64,000 bases of DNA, taken from NCBI RefSeq assembly GCF_021347895.1, contig NC_067131.1, positions 11,808,653 to 11,872,652 of the forward strand, in the 5' to 3' direction. A program made the translations under genes and the position numbers. The notes below the pieces were generated by a model. It was not told where the DNA came from and made no database searches. It saw only the letters and a program-made list of their open reading frames with translations. This DNA is from Acanthochromis polyacanthus. Lineage: Eukaryota > Chordata > Actinopteri > Pomacentridae. The first letter of the stretch is position 1, and every line of letters begins with the position of its first letter. Below, one piece after another: positions 27,105 through 39,420 of this stretch.

Positions 27105-27640
27105 TCTGTTAAAGCAACGTTATGCAACTATTTTACCTTCAAATCACAGCTTCAAAATCATTTTGACTGTACGCTGATTTGTAAAAGGGAGAATGGCAGC
27201 TCTCTGACACCTCAAACTCCCGTTCTTGCACTTTGGTGTACAGGGAACGCTTTGCAGTACTATGTCACACACCAGCAATTATGGGTCTTCAGCTAGCTAT
27301 AAGAAAAAGCAAGCTGTGTATTCTCTGTAGGGACATCACCTTAATGCTGGATGCCATTCGCTATAAAACTGAAAAAGAAGAAAATTCTCAATGCGAACAT
27401 TATGGCAGAGGCAGAGACCCAAATGATGTTGGTGGAAGAAGCTGAAGAGAAAAAAGAGAGTGACCAAGGAAGGAGCCAGACAAGACTAAATCTCGGACGG
27501 GCTTTTAGTCGTAGTAGGGAACTTTGTGAAATAAAAGGTTGCAAGAAAGAATCGGGGCTTTCTAGTTTTTTAGCCATTAGCTCGACATCTCAAAGGAAAG
27601 TGACAGCATCTGCTTTACTCGGCTGGTAAATTAACTGCCG
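27105..27640 (+). repeat. Probable dispersed-repeat remnant with short frames
   Basis: Begins gttaaagcaacgttatgcaa, a start I associate with a nonautonomous fish repeat. It includes a plus frame (AEAETQMMLVEEAEEKKESD... GRAFSRSRELCEIKGC) that resembles peptide-like stretches seen in such repeats. I see no matching inverted end, so the right boundary is a guess and the class is unknown. Confidence 0.3.
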
Positions 27641-27756
27641 AGTCACACAGACTTCCACTATGTATTGGTAACTTGTGTTGAAGGGACAATTTGAAGTAGG
27701 AATTACATTTTTCTCTCATTGTTGTTTGTGGCCTTGATTCAATATCCTAAAGTTAA

Positions 27757-27842
27757 CCCTTTGATGCGCAGCGTGGGTCAGTGGATACCCTTTTTTCATT
27801 GGTTTTGGGTCCCTTTTGACCCATGTTGTGCATCAAAGAGGG
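27757..27842. mobile_element. 86-base palindromic TTAA element
   Basis: CCCTTTGATGCGCAGCGTGGG on the left pairs with GACCCATGTTGTGCATCAAAGAGGG on the right, so most of the element can fold as a hairpin. TTAA precedes it (27753-27756); TGAA follows, one base from TTAA. CCC ends with TTAA flanks fit a piggyBac-type miniature element. Too small to code. Confidence 0.6.
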
Positions 27843-28196
27843 TGAATGGTACTACATTATTTAGCTGTAGCACATGTGACACAAGGCCCAAGTTGCTGTG
27901 GACAGTAAAATTGCTGCCTTCTATTGAGATTATGCTTTGTGTGTTCCTGTACCCTTCACTGCTCAAATTGAGGCCTCGCTGCTTGACAAGGCATTTAGAA
28001 TTTAGTCCAGGTGATAGGTAGAAAACTGAGAACCAACTGTCATTCAGCTGAAAATGTGCATAATCCTGCCCCCCCTACTGCTTCTAAGGTGAGTCCTTCA
28101 GAATGAGGAGCTACCTCTCAGTCCACAAAGTTTGCTTACATTCAAGAGCTGCATCTGCTAACTCTAAAATGTTATAGCTATGAGCAAAGCACACTA

Positions 28197-28915
28197 AATG
28201 TCCTGTTGTTGGCTGCAAGAGTGAACACAAAACTCTTTACGTACTCCCAGCATCTGAGGACCTGAAAATCCAGTGAAATAATTTCATTTTTGATGGCAAT
28301 GTCAATACTATAATAGTAAAATATTTAATATTAGCATTTTGTGAAGCTAATGTGGCTTACATTACAACTTTAATTTCAATCACATGCCCAGAAGTCAGAG
28401 GTCGGAGGAACTTGTAAACCTGAGACAAATTAGGTGGAAACCAATAAACAAGACTAGCTTACAATGTTTTCTTGTCATCTGTTGTACTTCAGTGAGACCT
28501 AAACTCTGTTGGTGTTTACATCTGTTTGCTTCTCTCCTGCTCTCTGTGCTCACATATGCTGCATTTTAATACAGCTAAAACCCCAATAAAACTGGTCTCA
28601 TTTACACGTATTTCTGTTTCTGTAGTCACACAATGGAGAAAATAGTAAATAGTGACTTACACACTGCATAGCTGATGAAAGACACAAGTGAATCTTCATG
28701 CAGAAGCGGCAAAGACAGCAGCAACTCAAATGTATATAAAGCTAGAGACACTGAAAGCTTTTCTAGAACAGGACTAAAACCAGAGGCTATAGCGTCAAGG
28801 TAAAATGAACCACCTTTCTAGTATTTTGAGTTGAAAGATCGAAATACACATTCTGGGTACATGTGAGGCTTTCGCTAATGTGTTGAAAAGGGGCACAACA
28901 ATACAGGACTTCTAA
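28197..28915 (+). repeat. Dispersed repeat with THAP-like zinc-finger remnant
   Basis: A plus frame from 28197 reads [20 protein letters not shown], then EDLKIQ, a stop, and NNFIFDGN. The C-x(4)-C pair, following Pro and later aromatic F are arranged like the start of a THAP zinc finger; this is inference from spacing only. The 3' part (28690-28915) is similar to 32480-32690 in the same orientation: both run from ...cagcagc(a)(a/g)ctcaa... through gtaaaaccag, gtcatggtaaa-like and gaacca blocks to gttgaaaaggggcaca or gctgaaaaggggaaca. So it belongs to an interspersed family. Whether the THAP-like and 3' parts are one element is not shown. Confidence 0.35.
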
Positions 28916-28970
28916 ATAACCTCAGATTGAAACCATAGACAAAGTCAAATAATTGTGTACTGATGAATGT

Positions 28971-29409
28971 TTAACCCTCGTGTTGTCCTGCGGGTCAAAT
29001 TGACCCGTTTCGAAGTTTGAAAATGTGTAAAAAAAACATTTTTTTTTTACAGTGAAACTTCTGATGTCCACATTTTCAAAAAATTATTAAAAAAATAAAT
29101 AAAATCTTTCTTTAAGAACATTCACAAAAAAATCACCCAAAATCCAGTCAAATTCGCAAGATTTTGGTTGATTTTTTTGTGAGTGTGTTTTTTCTCATTT
29201 TTAAAAAATGTTTAAAATATTTAGTAAATTTGGGGTGTTTTTTTATGATAAAAGTTTTAAGGGAAACTTTTAAGGAATTATTGGAATTTTCTGAAGGTTC
29301 TGCAAATTTTCAGAAATTTTGGGAATTTTTTTTGCTGAATTTTTGTATTTTTTCAGACAAGGAAACAATATTTTGTGGTGTCCGTAAATGAAGACAACAG
29401 GAGGGTTAA
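28971..29409. mobile_element. Nonautonomous TTAA element (piggyBac-like MITE)
   Basis: TTAA at both borders. The left end is CCCTCGTGTTGTCCTGCGGG; the right end in reverse complement is CCCTCCTGTTGTCTTCATTT, about 14 of the first 16 bases matching. The interior is AT-rich, full of A and T runs, and has no open frame of note. Adjacent to the left end is the small palindrome GGGTCAAATTGACCC. The TTAA target and CCCT ends are features of piggyBac-type elements; the superfamily call is inference. Confidence 0.7.
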
Positions 29410-29952
29410 TATAGCTTGTCTTATACAAGATTTGTAATGCCAATACCAATATTGATATTACAGCAGAGTAAATACAACATTTCAATAACAGTGTATTGCC
29501 AGTAAGGTAATTTTAATATAAATATATTAACAAAGTACAGCAGTGCCTATATGAACCTCTTCAAATTGTTGTTTTTTTAATAGAAGTGTGACTGGCCTTT
29601 GTATTAAGGGGAACCTTTTTCAGTTGAAAAATCTATTTGTCAGACTCTATTGTCTGGTGGACAATCTATATAATGTAGCCTTTCTCCTAAAAAATATGCG
29701 TTTGTACTGTTCATCACTTAATAGAGGCACATCTGCTTCGAGATAAAACCAATCAATACGTCACACAGACAATATATTTGTCATGATCTACTGTTATGGT
29801 AAGACCTTGGTAGATGAAAGGGCTAACTTACACCACATCAGGCATTTGTCTAGAAAACCTTTACAGTGTATTGCAATGAACGACTGAAAGAGCTACAAAT
29901 CTAAGTCCAACATCACTTGCAAACTGACCTATCCATCTATCCATACACTCAC

Positions 29953-30138
29953 CGTTAACTTTAATATGACCGTATCCTTTGGGCTGTTCTCCGGAAGATT
30001 GACATTGTAAGTTTGTTGGGTGAATACTGGGCTGTTGTCGTCAACATCCAAAACGGTGACAGAGAGCGTTAATCTGGACCGTCGTGGGTCCACTGCGCCG
30101 TCCCAGGCTTCAACGATGAGAAAATAGTGACCTTTCAC
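29953..30138 (-). CDS. pcdh15: pcdh15 exon G (EC7-EC8 linker)
   Basis: 186 bases, 62 codons, phase 0 at both ends. Acceptor is attctaaag, donor gtgagt. It opens with VKGHYFLIVEAWDGAVDPRR and contains LTLSVTVLDVDDNSPVFTQ, then YNVNLPENSPKDTVILKLT. DVDDNSPVF is the EC7-EC8 calcium linker; vertebrate PCDH15 has LDIDDNSPVF at this point. The PEN segment is the first calcium motif of EC8. The opening Val could in principle belong to a slightly different acceptor, but this choice joins LDRE of exon F to VKGHY without gap or frame change. Confidence 0.95.
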
Positions 30139-30291
30139 CTTTAGAATAATAGAGATTCATGATCACACATCAAAACTGGAGCTGCATCAAACATTTATAC
30201 TGTCATCGTCACCACTGTTTTCTCTTGTCTGTTTTGTATTGCATGCGACAAGCTGACATTCGTGTGGAACAAATCTACGTCTTCCTCTGAC
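30139..30291 (-). other. pcdh15 intron F-G (153 bases)
   Basis: Shortest intron of the locus, gtcaga...attctaaag in gene orientation. No transposon, no repeat. Confidence 0.93.
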
Positions 30292-30411
30292 CTCTCTGTC
30301 CAACGGCACAGCAGTTCTGATAGCTCCGGTGGCATTGATGGAAAACAGCTTCTGGTGGTTGATGAGCCGATAATGGACCTGGCCGCTCGCCCCAAGATCT
30401 GGATCTGTAGC
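30292..30411 (-). CDS. pcdh15: pcdh15 exon F (EC7 middle)
   Basis: 120 bases, 40 codons, phase 0 at both ends. Acceptor is ttggttttag, donor gtcaga. It reads [20 protein letters not shown], then [31 protein letters not shown] and LDRE are the DxD and DRE calcium ligands of EC7. The vertebrate counterpart runs ATDPDAGINGQVHYSL and ends in LNRE, with the same length and no gap as I recall it. One sequon, NAT, is present. The exon is separated from exon G by only 153 bases, by far the shortest intron here. Confidence 0.95.
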
Positions 30412-31969
30412 CTAAAACCAAGACAGAAAAAAAAAAAACACAAATGCACACAATCAATAAGAAAGCAGAAGTAAAGGGTTTTATCAGTTGTTTTGTAATG
30501 CATGCAGATCTTCAGGGTGCCTTTTAGGCAAGGTATTTTTAAAACTTCCCCTCAAATCAAACTAAATGTGCAAATCAATGCAAGCGCTGTAAGTGTACAT
30601 AAGTGGTAAAACTCTAACCCCTTTCAATTTTGCTAACATTTTCATTGCCTTTCTTTTGGAATAAAAGATATTTACAAGTGGTTGAGTGACTGTGCGTGCC
30701 TATGTGAAGGAGAGATAAAGCAGAATGACTCAGAGGAGAATTATCAGTAGCATTTTCTGCCTAACAGTTTCACTCAGGGACCTTTATTTAAAGTGGAATG
30801 TATCCACTGTTCATTTTTACTAGCTATTACCTTTTGATTTTGTACTGTTAACCCAACAATATTTAATCCACCTTCTTAATTAAATTTCCGCCAAGAGGTT
30901 CATAGTTACAAGGAAAAAACAGTCAGTTTCTTTCCCTTATGTCCTTTATTCCCACCCTGTCTTACTTCTGTCTTCATGTTATTGCTCCTGTCTTTAGGTT
31001 TCACACAGAAATTCCCTTTTTGTAGGCACTGATTTGACAAGGTGATAAAGACAGACCTTAGAGATCGGTTCTCTATCTGTCTCTCGGTTTCATATTTCCC
31101 CGGGTATCAGATCGCTTCTTCCCCTTATTGCAACTTGTCCAGACGACTTGAACTTAGTTTTCTACCAGCAGCAATTGTTAAACTTTTCCAGGCTTAATGA
31201 GACAGGGGTCTCAATTTTCACTTGGAAACGAGGAGCACGGAGTCTTCTTCCCTTTGTCGCACCTCTTTCATCTGACTATCCTGTGGCTGTTCTGCAGTCA
31301 AACACCGGCTCCTTCTCCACAATCATCTCTTCCAACTATTAAAATAAGGTGCTGAGAAGGTGACAAATTGCTAGCCGGTGTTCCTTTCACCCTGTCTGAA
31401 CGTTCATCCTGTCCAATCAGCATTCTGACCGCATTAAAATAGATGAGAGCAGGGCAGAGGAAGGCTGAACAGAAGAAATATTAACATGGTTTGTGTGCAT
31501 GTATTTGAGTGTGCAGGGGGCTGGGGTTTGCTTAAATTGCTATTGAACAAAGTCTCCAAAAGAAAAATATAATTTGGGATATAGCAGCAAGTGTTAAAAG
31601 TAATTGCTCCCCACCTGTTCTTAGTTGTGGGAAGATTGTGTGCACGTACTTGTGTGTTTGCCTTTGTGAAGACCAATTTGAGTTTTGGACCTCGGGAAGT
31701 AGTGAGGACATTTTGGCCAGTCCTTGATTTCTGATACAATTTCAAAGAGTTGCTTGAGGGCGAAGGCTTGGTTTTATGGTTCAGTGTTAATTTTGTCAAT
31801 AAAATCATGACCACACATTCTCTTTGGCTAAAGATATTACTCTGACAACAAGGTGACATTAGCAAAGATGTACTGCTCACCAGGGATAAAAAAAATTATG
31901 ACAAAATCAATTTAAAATCAAGCTAACGTAATTAAGAAAAAACAAAAAACACTGTGAAACAACAGCGGT

Positions 31970-32130
31970 TCCAACGTTAGCCCCTCCACATGCTGGTGTC
32001 CTTGGGAAAGACACTAAATCCAAAGTAGCTCTTGTTGCTACTGCTATCTGAGCGTGTATGTGAATAGGAAAACAGAATAAACGGGAGTTTTAGTAGAAAA
32101 GTGCTATAGAAGTGCAAGCAGTTTACAGTC
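31970..32130 (+). repeat. Fish repeat 3' end (aaagtgctata type)
   Basis: ctggtgtccttgggaaagac, actaaatccaaagtagctc and agtagaaaagtgctatagaa match, with mutations, a teleost repeat ending in tagaaaagcgctatataaatgcag...tttac. It is the forward counterpart of 21358-21440. Probably a LINE or SINE 3' end; class not certain. Confidence 0.5.
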
Positions 32131-32479
32131 ATCTACCTGTTTTGTTTGATTGTAATTTAACAGTACTTTGAGCTAAAAGCTATCAAGAGTATGCTGACAT
32201 CCTCAAAGCAACAATGGTAACATACAGTTTCACAAGTATATGATTAATATGATAAGAAATTATTCACTCCATTACAATGACACGGTCTGACAAACTTACT
32301 ATGCAGAAGCCAAAAACAATGGCTGAGGTGTGAATTTGGCAATTCTTCCATGTCGAATTAGAGGCAAAGTTAGAAGCCATAGAAGTGTGGTCTCACATAC
32401 TGATTAGTGTCTGTAATGGCTGCCGTTTTGCTATGTGCTGTCAACTACAGAAGCAGAGAGAGTCTTCTTCCTGAAGGGG

Positions 32480-32690
32480 GTGTGTACAGCAGCAGCTCAG
32501 CTACATTTAAAGCTACAAACAGCTCATTTTGAACAGCGGTAAAACCAGGATTTATAGAGTCATGGTAAATTGAACCATTTATGTGGAATTTTGAGCTGAT
32601 GATCTGAAAGACACACTCTTGAGATATGTGATACTGTCATTAATTTGCTGAAAAGGGGAACAATGTGGGATCTCTAAAGCGAGCATATTT
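32480..32690 (+). repeat. Second copy of dispersed repeat (see 28690)
   Basis: Similar in order and wording to 28690-28915, including agctac-aacagctcattttg, gcggtaaaaccagg, gagtcatggtaaattgaacc, ttttgagctgatgatctgaa and gctgaaaaggggaacaatg. No coding capacity. Confidence 0.5.
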
Positions 32691-33113
32691 AGCATTGCAT
32701 GAAACTCTCATGTCGACAATTTAGCGAAAGCACGACGGGCGATAAAGAAGAAAGACGAAAGGATCTGAGTGCACTTCCTCAACAACCCATTTGAATAGAA
32801 GACTGAGTGCAGGTTGCAGATGGGAGGACTCTGACCAGATTTAACACAATGAAGAAAAAAATCATCAACTGAAAAGAGTGAGTGATACTTCTGCAACAGT
32901 GAGTGATGTCAGCTCAATTGTGACATTAATGTGAATGTATGAAAATGCAGAAAAAAAATTAATAGTGAATCACGGAAATGACGGGGAACAAAACGACATG
33001 TAACAGGAATAAATGCATTCATTTAAGTGTGAAAGGTTATTCATGAGCTTAGAAACAGTCTTTTGACAAAAGAAAATCCTAACTGTACTGTAATTAATCT
33101 ATGGATGAAGACC

Positions 33114-33649
33114 TTAAAGGTATTAGAGGAGATTTAATTTCCTACGACTTTGAACGTAGCATGCGCATGCGCACATACAACCTCTCCCTCATCCCCCTCT
33201 AACCTCCCCCCTCTTAACATTTACGAAGAAACGCCCCCCTCCAGAAACTTGCGTAGCACTCCTGAAGTTGTCTTTTACGGCTGTGTCCCCCTGGATCTTT
33301 ATCTGCCATCATGTAAAAAAATGATGAGCAAAACAAGTCGCCAGCTAACTACGAAGCTATACCAAAGCAACACATACAGAAAACGCATAAGTCCAAGGCG
33401 TACGTAATCTACGTAACTAGGCCTGAGCCGGAAGATTTTTGATTGACAGGAAAGGGAGCAAAGCAAACGCCTCGGTCCGAGCGCTTTGATTGGCTGATGT
33501 TTTTTCAGGTCCTGCCATGTCCACAGTTATTTTTATTTTTTTTATTCTTTTAGAGACCATACATACAAGTCCACTAAAGGTCAGTATATTCATTTTATGT
33601 GAATCAGACAAATTAAACAAAAAAAAAACATCCTCCATAATGCCTTTAA
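33114..33649. mobile_element. TTAA-bounded inverted-repeat element
   Basis: 536 bases starting TTAAAGGTATTAGAGGAG and ending catcctccataatgcctTTAA. In reverse complement the right end is TTAAAGGCATTATGGAGGAT, an imperfect inverted repeat of the left. The interior has a GC-richer part (gcatgcgcatgcgca near 33160) and short runs of C. TTAA borders fit piggyBac or Kolobok type miniature elements; no transposase is visible. Confidence 0.55.
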
Positions 33650-33901
33650 GAAGTGGCTGAAGGTTCCTTCAGAAGCATGTAAGTGGACCGCAGCATGAGG
33701 AGATGTTATCTCTTAACTAACAAGAACAGCACTCAGAGAGCGCAGTACTTTGCCAAGGCTGCTCAGTCGTATCACTACCGACACCTGAAATCTTGAAATA
33801 TTTGGTGGCAGAATCATAGCACCATAAAATGCGGTCATTTAATACAGATGTTCCCACAAACAAAATGACCTTGTGCTCAGCATAGGTGTGTGATATGCAC
33901 A

Positions 33902-34565
33902 CAGGTGGGTAGAGCAGCCAAAAATTGTACTCAAGGACAAGTAACGTTACTTCAAAATATTATTACTCAAGTTGAAATAAAAAGTAGTCATCCAAAAAAT
34001 CACTTAAGAGTAAAAAAGTATTTGATGAAATGACGACTGAGTAACTGTTTGATTAGAATGACCGATTTATTGTTTTTAGAAATGATGCGATCAGACAGAC
34101 AAAAATGTAAAACAATGTGCAAATTCTGGTATTTCCAAATAATAAAACAGCAAAAACAAAAAACATCTTTACAAAACGACAAGTTAAGGCACAAGAAACA
34201 CAAATGTGCAAATCTGTGTTTCACAACATAAAGCTTTTAAACAAATACCTGCAGTAAGGTAACATTTTTATGTTTGAACAGTGAAAACTACTTCCAGTGA
34301 CAAGATATACTGCATTTCACTTCCCTCCAAATGGCACAGGCTCAGTAGAGAGAAAATAACATTACAACTAGGGCTGGTAAATAAAAAAGTAAAGAGTCGA
34401 GTGTTGCCCAGTGTAACAGAGTAAGAGTGGCGTTTCTTCTTCACAAATCTACTGAAGCAAAAGTTAAATGGATGGCAGAGAAAAACTACTCTCAGAAGCA
34501 CATTTTTGTCGAAAAGTTACTTAAGTAAATGTAACGGAGTAAATGTAACTCGTTACTACCCACCT
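33902..34565. mobile_element. hAT-like nonautonomous element
   Basis: Left end CAGGTGGGTAGAGCAGCC, then aaaattgtactcaaggacaa and gtaacgttacttcaaaatat. Right end gtaacggagtaaatgtaac then tcgttactacccacctc. Inverted GAGGTGGGTAG-type ends around repeated acttaag/gtaac motifs are a familiar fish hAT-derived repeat. No convincing 8-base duplication could be read, so boundaries may be off by a few bases. Confidence 0.6.
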
Positions 34566-34729
34566 CGGGTTATGCATGTCTATGTTATGTACGGATACCA
34601 AATTGCGTGACCTAAATATGTAGCGAGTGCTGGGAATTGATGAGACTTGGAAACACCTCCACAATTCAAATAATTGTTCCTTGTATCATCTCCGATGGAT
34701 AAGTCCCAGTAAGTCTGCAGCGGTGGATT

Positions 34730-35015
34730 CGCAGTTGGATCACAATCGTGATCTTCAGCAGGCAGCTGACACAGCGTTCATTTGTCATAGTTAGTGACAC
34801 TGTGCCGCCAAATTGCAATGATACAAAACTCTTTAACAAACCTGTGGATCCAGACTATAAGCTGCATCACTGCCACAATCAAATCAGGTGGTCTTTGTGT
34901 CCTTTCTGATCTTCCCTGACAATTTCATCCAAATCCGTGAGTCTGTTTTTGAGTAATGTTACTAACAGACAGACAAACCAACGCAGATTGTCACATAACT
35001 CCACTGCATTCCTTG
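34730..35015 (+). repeat. Teleost interspersed repeat
   Basis: Includes tttgtcatagttagtgacac, ccgccaaattgcaatga, ccctgacaatttcatccaaa, tccgtgagtctgtttttgag and aacagacagacaaaccaacg. The second half (fish repeats usually show ...ttcatc-aaatccgtccat-cgtttttgagttat...aacaaacaaaccaacg) is recognisable; class unknown. Confidence 0.5.
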
Positions 35016-38000
35016 GCAGAATAATGGTGTCTATGTAGACGCTGCATGTAAATTTGGCAGTTAAATTGTCAACATTGTCAGCTGAATTTGTTTGTCTAAC
35101 CTTATTACATGAGGCATATTTACATTCCACTTTTTGTTTTCGCTGTTCTGCTGTCACTACTTGCTGTTGCAGTGACCCATTTTAGCCCGTTTCGCCAATT
35201 TTGGATCATTAAAGTTTCATCTTATCTCACACAGTGACTATTAGAAATAATGGAAATCAAACTCCATCTTGCCAGCTTTGCGTAGACAAAGAAAGAGAAA
35301 CGAAGTCCTCTTGATGCGATTTGTATTCAGTGATTCATCGCTATCTGGGGATAAAACTGTGTTACCAAATTTAATGGGGCATCCAGCTTTTTGGATGATT
35401 ATCGCGAGGTTGTTTGGAGACGAGAGAGAACGAATGAAACGTGAACAATAAGAGAAAGAGTGAGGGAAAGAGGGGGAAATTAAGAAATGCGTGAAGCTGG
35501 AGAGAAATAAATATATTTTGAGGTGAAGGAAACCAGCTGAACTAAAAGAGAAACAAGCATATTGCGTGTGTTTGTTCAATGTGCTGTTGTAACCGTTTGT
35601 GCTGTGTTGAAACCGAATGAAGCAGAGAAATAGATGAGACGACTGAGACTGCTTTCTCAAATATGAAGCTAAAGCGACAAACAGTTTAGCTTAGCATAAT
35701 GACTCCAAATAGTGGGAAACGAGTAGCATGCTCATGTTATATAATGTTGAATAATTGGAATATTTGAGGAAACAACTGCTCTAAAAACGCTAACAATATC
35801 GCACCAAATCCATTAAGTCCTAGTTTAATTATATTAAACGACATGTTTTTGGGCCATATGCTGTATTTATATTTGCTCAGTCAGATATAATTAAAGCTTT
35901 TACAAAATCTCCACTAATAATTATAACTTGGACACTGGTGTGAATTCTAACCGAAAGTGTAAAACCTGTAATTACAACAATTCCGACATGATATGGACAT
36001 GGCCTACAGAAAAAGCTCCCTAATTTACACATTAAATCAGCAACAGGCTATTTTTGGGTGCCTTACAAGGCTGTTTTTCAGCCGGAACAGTTTCCAGACA
36101 ACTAACAGTCCATGGCATGTACACTAGTTTCTGCTAACAATCCCTCCAAGTACTCTGCCGTGTTTTACGGATGCCAAAATGGCTCAACAGCTAATGATGA
36201 TGTCGACCCAAAAATGATGATTAGGAAGAGTCCGAAATCTCCATTTAGAGCCTTCTGATTACTTGAACAGGGGACACAAACAGAGCTATAATCTGACACA
36301 TACAACCACTTTGCTCCTAATTGTCATTTTTTTCCGCTTTTGCATAGCCTAAATGAACGAGACATACAGCGTTAATTAGGGAGTTTTAAAGGACAAATTT
36401 TGCTGTTTGGACAGAGCCAGACTTGCTGTTTCCCTGTTTTTCCTGTTTTTATGCAAAGCTCTGCTATCTGGAATCTGACTGCACCTTTCTATTTGCTGGA
36501 CAAATGCAAGAAAGCAAGTATTTACACAAAAAATGTTCAATCACTTCTTTAAGGGACACATTTTCCCAGCTGTCAGCTGCACTGAATATAGATTTGGGAT
36601 AATCAGTACCCTTGACAGCTTTCGCATGAATCTGAAAATGAAATAGCCGAGTAACACAGTAAAAAGTACTGTAATTTTCTCGGTTTATTTTTGACATGAA
36701 AAATTTCCCTCCGTGACGTCAGCCGACTGAACTGACGGGGGAAAAAAAAGAAAAAAAAAGATAAACGGTCGGCAATTTTCTCCTGTCACATAAAAATAAA
36801 ATATATGAAAAGGGTGGATATTTGATATATGACAGCGAGATGTTATTTTCCATAAAACTTCACTTCGAACTGCCTACTGTAAAGTTGTCATAGCACTGCA
36901 TTTTAGGAACTGGATTAAATCCTTTGCATAGAAGGGTGGATTAATCACCTGATGTCAAACATATTGATGACTGCAGTTCCCGGGGTTAGGGACTGTGCAG
37001 ACTGAGCGTACATGCGCATGACTTTCTCTCAGCCTTTATCCTCCTCCGTCTATTCTGTTCTTCCTGCTTGGGTCTTATCCCTCCCTCACTGTCTTTCTCA
37101 CAGTTCCCCTTAGCATAATTACACTGCCAGACAGCTAAAAGCCAGGAACACAACAGAATTAATGTCTCGGCTGCCTTACATCTGTGGCTTTTCAACACAC
37201 ACTGGCAAAAAAAAAAAAAAAAAAAAGCAGCTTGGAGACTGTAATACACACTATCTCTACAATCATGAGATCTGCTTTTCGTGCTCAGGTGCTCAAACCC
37301 TTTTTCCTTCAGTTTCCCTCCCTTTTAGTGTCTTCTCTTTTTCATCACTTTCACACCTCCACCTCCAATTTAGTTCTTAGATATGGTAAGCGAAGTATCT
37401 GCAACTGAAACTAAATTATAGAGTTTTTTATCACCTGTCGCGGTGCACTTTTCTTTCCTTGCTGCACTAATAAAATCACATAGTCAGGTATTACAGTGGT
37501 GTGGGGGTCTTTTCTAAGCAAGTTACACACAGAAAGTAATAATCTTACTCCTATATTTTGTGTTCATGCTCGTGTGATTGCTTTTCTATTTGCTACTTCT
37601 TCTTTTCAGCCTCATTTCCCATCAGGCAACATACTACGCTCGAAAATGATAATTTGGTCATCATAAAATATACTTATCTGCAGGAGGAAGACATACACAC
37701 ACACCTACATAAATGCATGATGTATTTGTGCATGATTTCAAGTAGTTGCTCTAATATCTGGAGCTGAGAACTCCATAAGTAGTTACCAGATAAATCCGAG
37801 AGGCTGCGAGATGATGAACAGAATGGTAATGAAGGAGATATTTATGCTCCACGAAACTATTTGTTTGCTCAGGCTTTCTTCCTAATCAGAATACATTTTC
37901 TATAGTAAAACACCGTATTGAAAAATGGAAGCATGATTCACCACACTATTTGTATGAAGAGGGTTTCAACAGCAGCATGAAGAGTGATCGATGTAGTAGT

Positions 38001-39216
38001 CGACTTTCCAAAACTATTTTCTTTTTGAAGTGTTTATGAATCAATTCAAAACCATTTACCAAAAAAAATTAAAATTTTAAAGCCGCTTTTGCGCAGCATC
38101 TTTCAACTTACAGTACACTGAAAGTTATCAGCCATGTTGTAGGGACAGGCAATCATGCCACAAACAGTCAGCCCCTTTTTTTTTTTTTTTTTTTAACTGC
38201 AGCAGACAATTTCACTGATTCACTCCCCTCTCTGGGATTGAAGGCGTGAAAATCAGCAAAATCGTCGAGTGTGTTTTTTGGAAGGGAAGACAAGCCTCTC
38301 AGTCCTCAGTGACACATGACCGCTTAACCCTGCAGCTGGGGGATAAAGCAAACTGATAACCGATCAAGAGGTACTGTATGTTGGTGTGCCGCTAGTTTGA
38401 TATATAGTGTTTGATTTTCAAGCTATGCATGACATAATGTCCTATTGAGTCAGCACAAATATCATCAGAAAAGCATCAAGGGCAAGTGGTACAACTGCAG
38501 GCTCAGTGACGGAGTGTCATCTGTCAACATTACAGCAAAAACACTTGAAAGTAATCAATCATCCTGCTACAAATATTCTGACACATTTGCCCCCATTTCC
38601 TACTTCACAGTGCAAACAAAGAATTCACCTGTTTTAAAAAATAGATTTAGATGAGGCACATTCAAATGCAACCCCCAATGAACTCACCTGTGTTCCAAAC
38701 TGCATACTTTTCCTTTTTATTTAAGTATGTGCTAAAGCCGTGCCCGTCCTATTTATCCCAGCGTGCATGCAACAGGGACGCACTATTTCCTCGTAATTAC
38801 GTGCCTTAAACTTTGACTATCACAATCTGCAGTGTGAAACAAGCTGCCGTCTGTCTGTGTGCTCTCAGCGGCTGGGGCTTGTTTATGCTCTCACGACATA
38901 CTGTGATGCAACTGTGCAGAGGATTGTGGGTCAGACTGGAGAGAAAATTACGCTGGCTCGAATGCTGCAAAATCAGACTGTATGTCTTCGAACATCCTGG
39001 TATGTTTGGCACACTATATTTGACGTAGTACATATTGGGCCATACTAAATCTTTTTCTGGCCTGCTATATATAGTATGATAGTCTGGATATTGATATACA
39101 ACAAAAACCAATGTGGAGCTGTGCATTATGTTGAGAAAAATATCATGAATATATTAAGGAGAACTGATATTGTCCACTGAGTTGAATGAGATTTCCTCAC
39201 CTGGCAGGTACATATA

Positions 39217-39420
39217 CACTGTCAGTTATAGGTTTGGACACACCTTCTCATTCAGTGGTTTTTATTTAATTATTTTCGACATTGCAGATTAATACTGAAG
39301 ACATCAAAACTATGAAGGAACACATGTTGTAAAGAAAAAAGTGTTCATCTTCAGTAGTAGTTCACAATGTATAAAATACAAAGTATTGAAATAGAAGGTG
39401 TCCAAGCTTTTAACTGGTAG
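39217..39420. mobile_element. Tc1-like miniature element
   Basis: 204 bases flanked by TA. The left end reads CACTGTCAGTTATAGGTTTG then gacacaccttctcattcag; the right end in reverse complement is CTACCAGTTAAAAGCTTGGA then caccttct. It matches the well-known fish Tc1 derivative with ends close to cactaccagtcaaaagtttggacacacc. An interior with gacatcaaaactatgaaggaacaca also belongs to that family. Internally deleted, no transposase. Confidence 0.75.

Larger units (their letters stand above)
26454..29952 (-). other. pcdh15 intron G-H
   Basis: 3,499-base intron crowded with DNA-element relics between about 27105 and 29410, listed separately. 26454-27104 and 29410-29952 hold nothing recognisable. 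Confidence 0.8.

Noticed and set aside
36714..36721. TGACGTCA, a perfect CRE palindrome
   Set aside because: An 8-base site is expected by chance in 64 kb and there is no promoter context.
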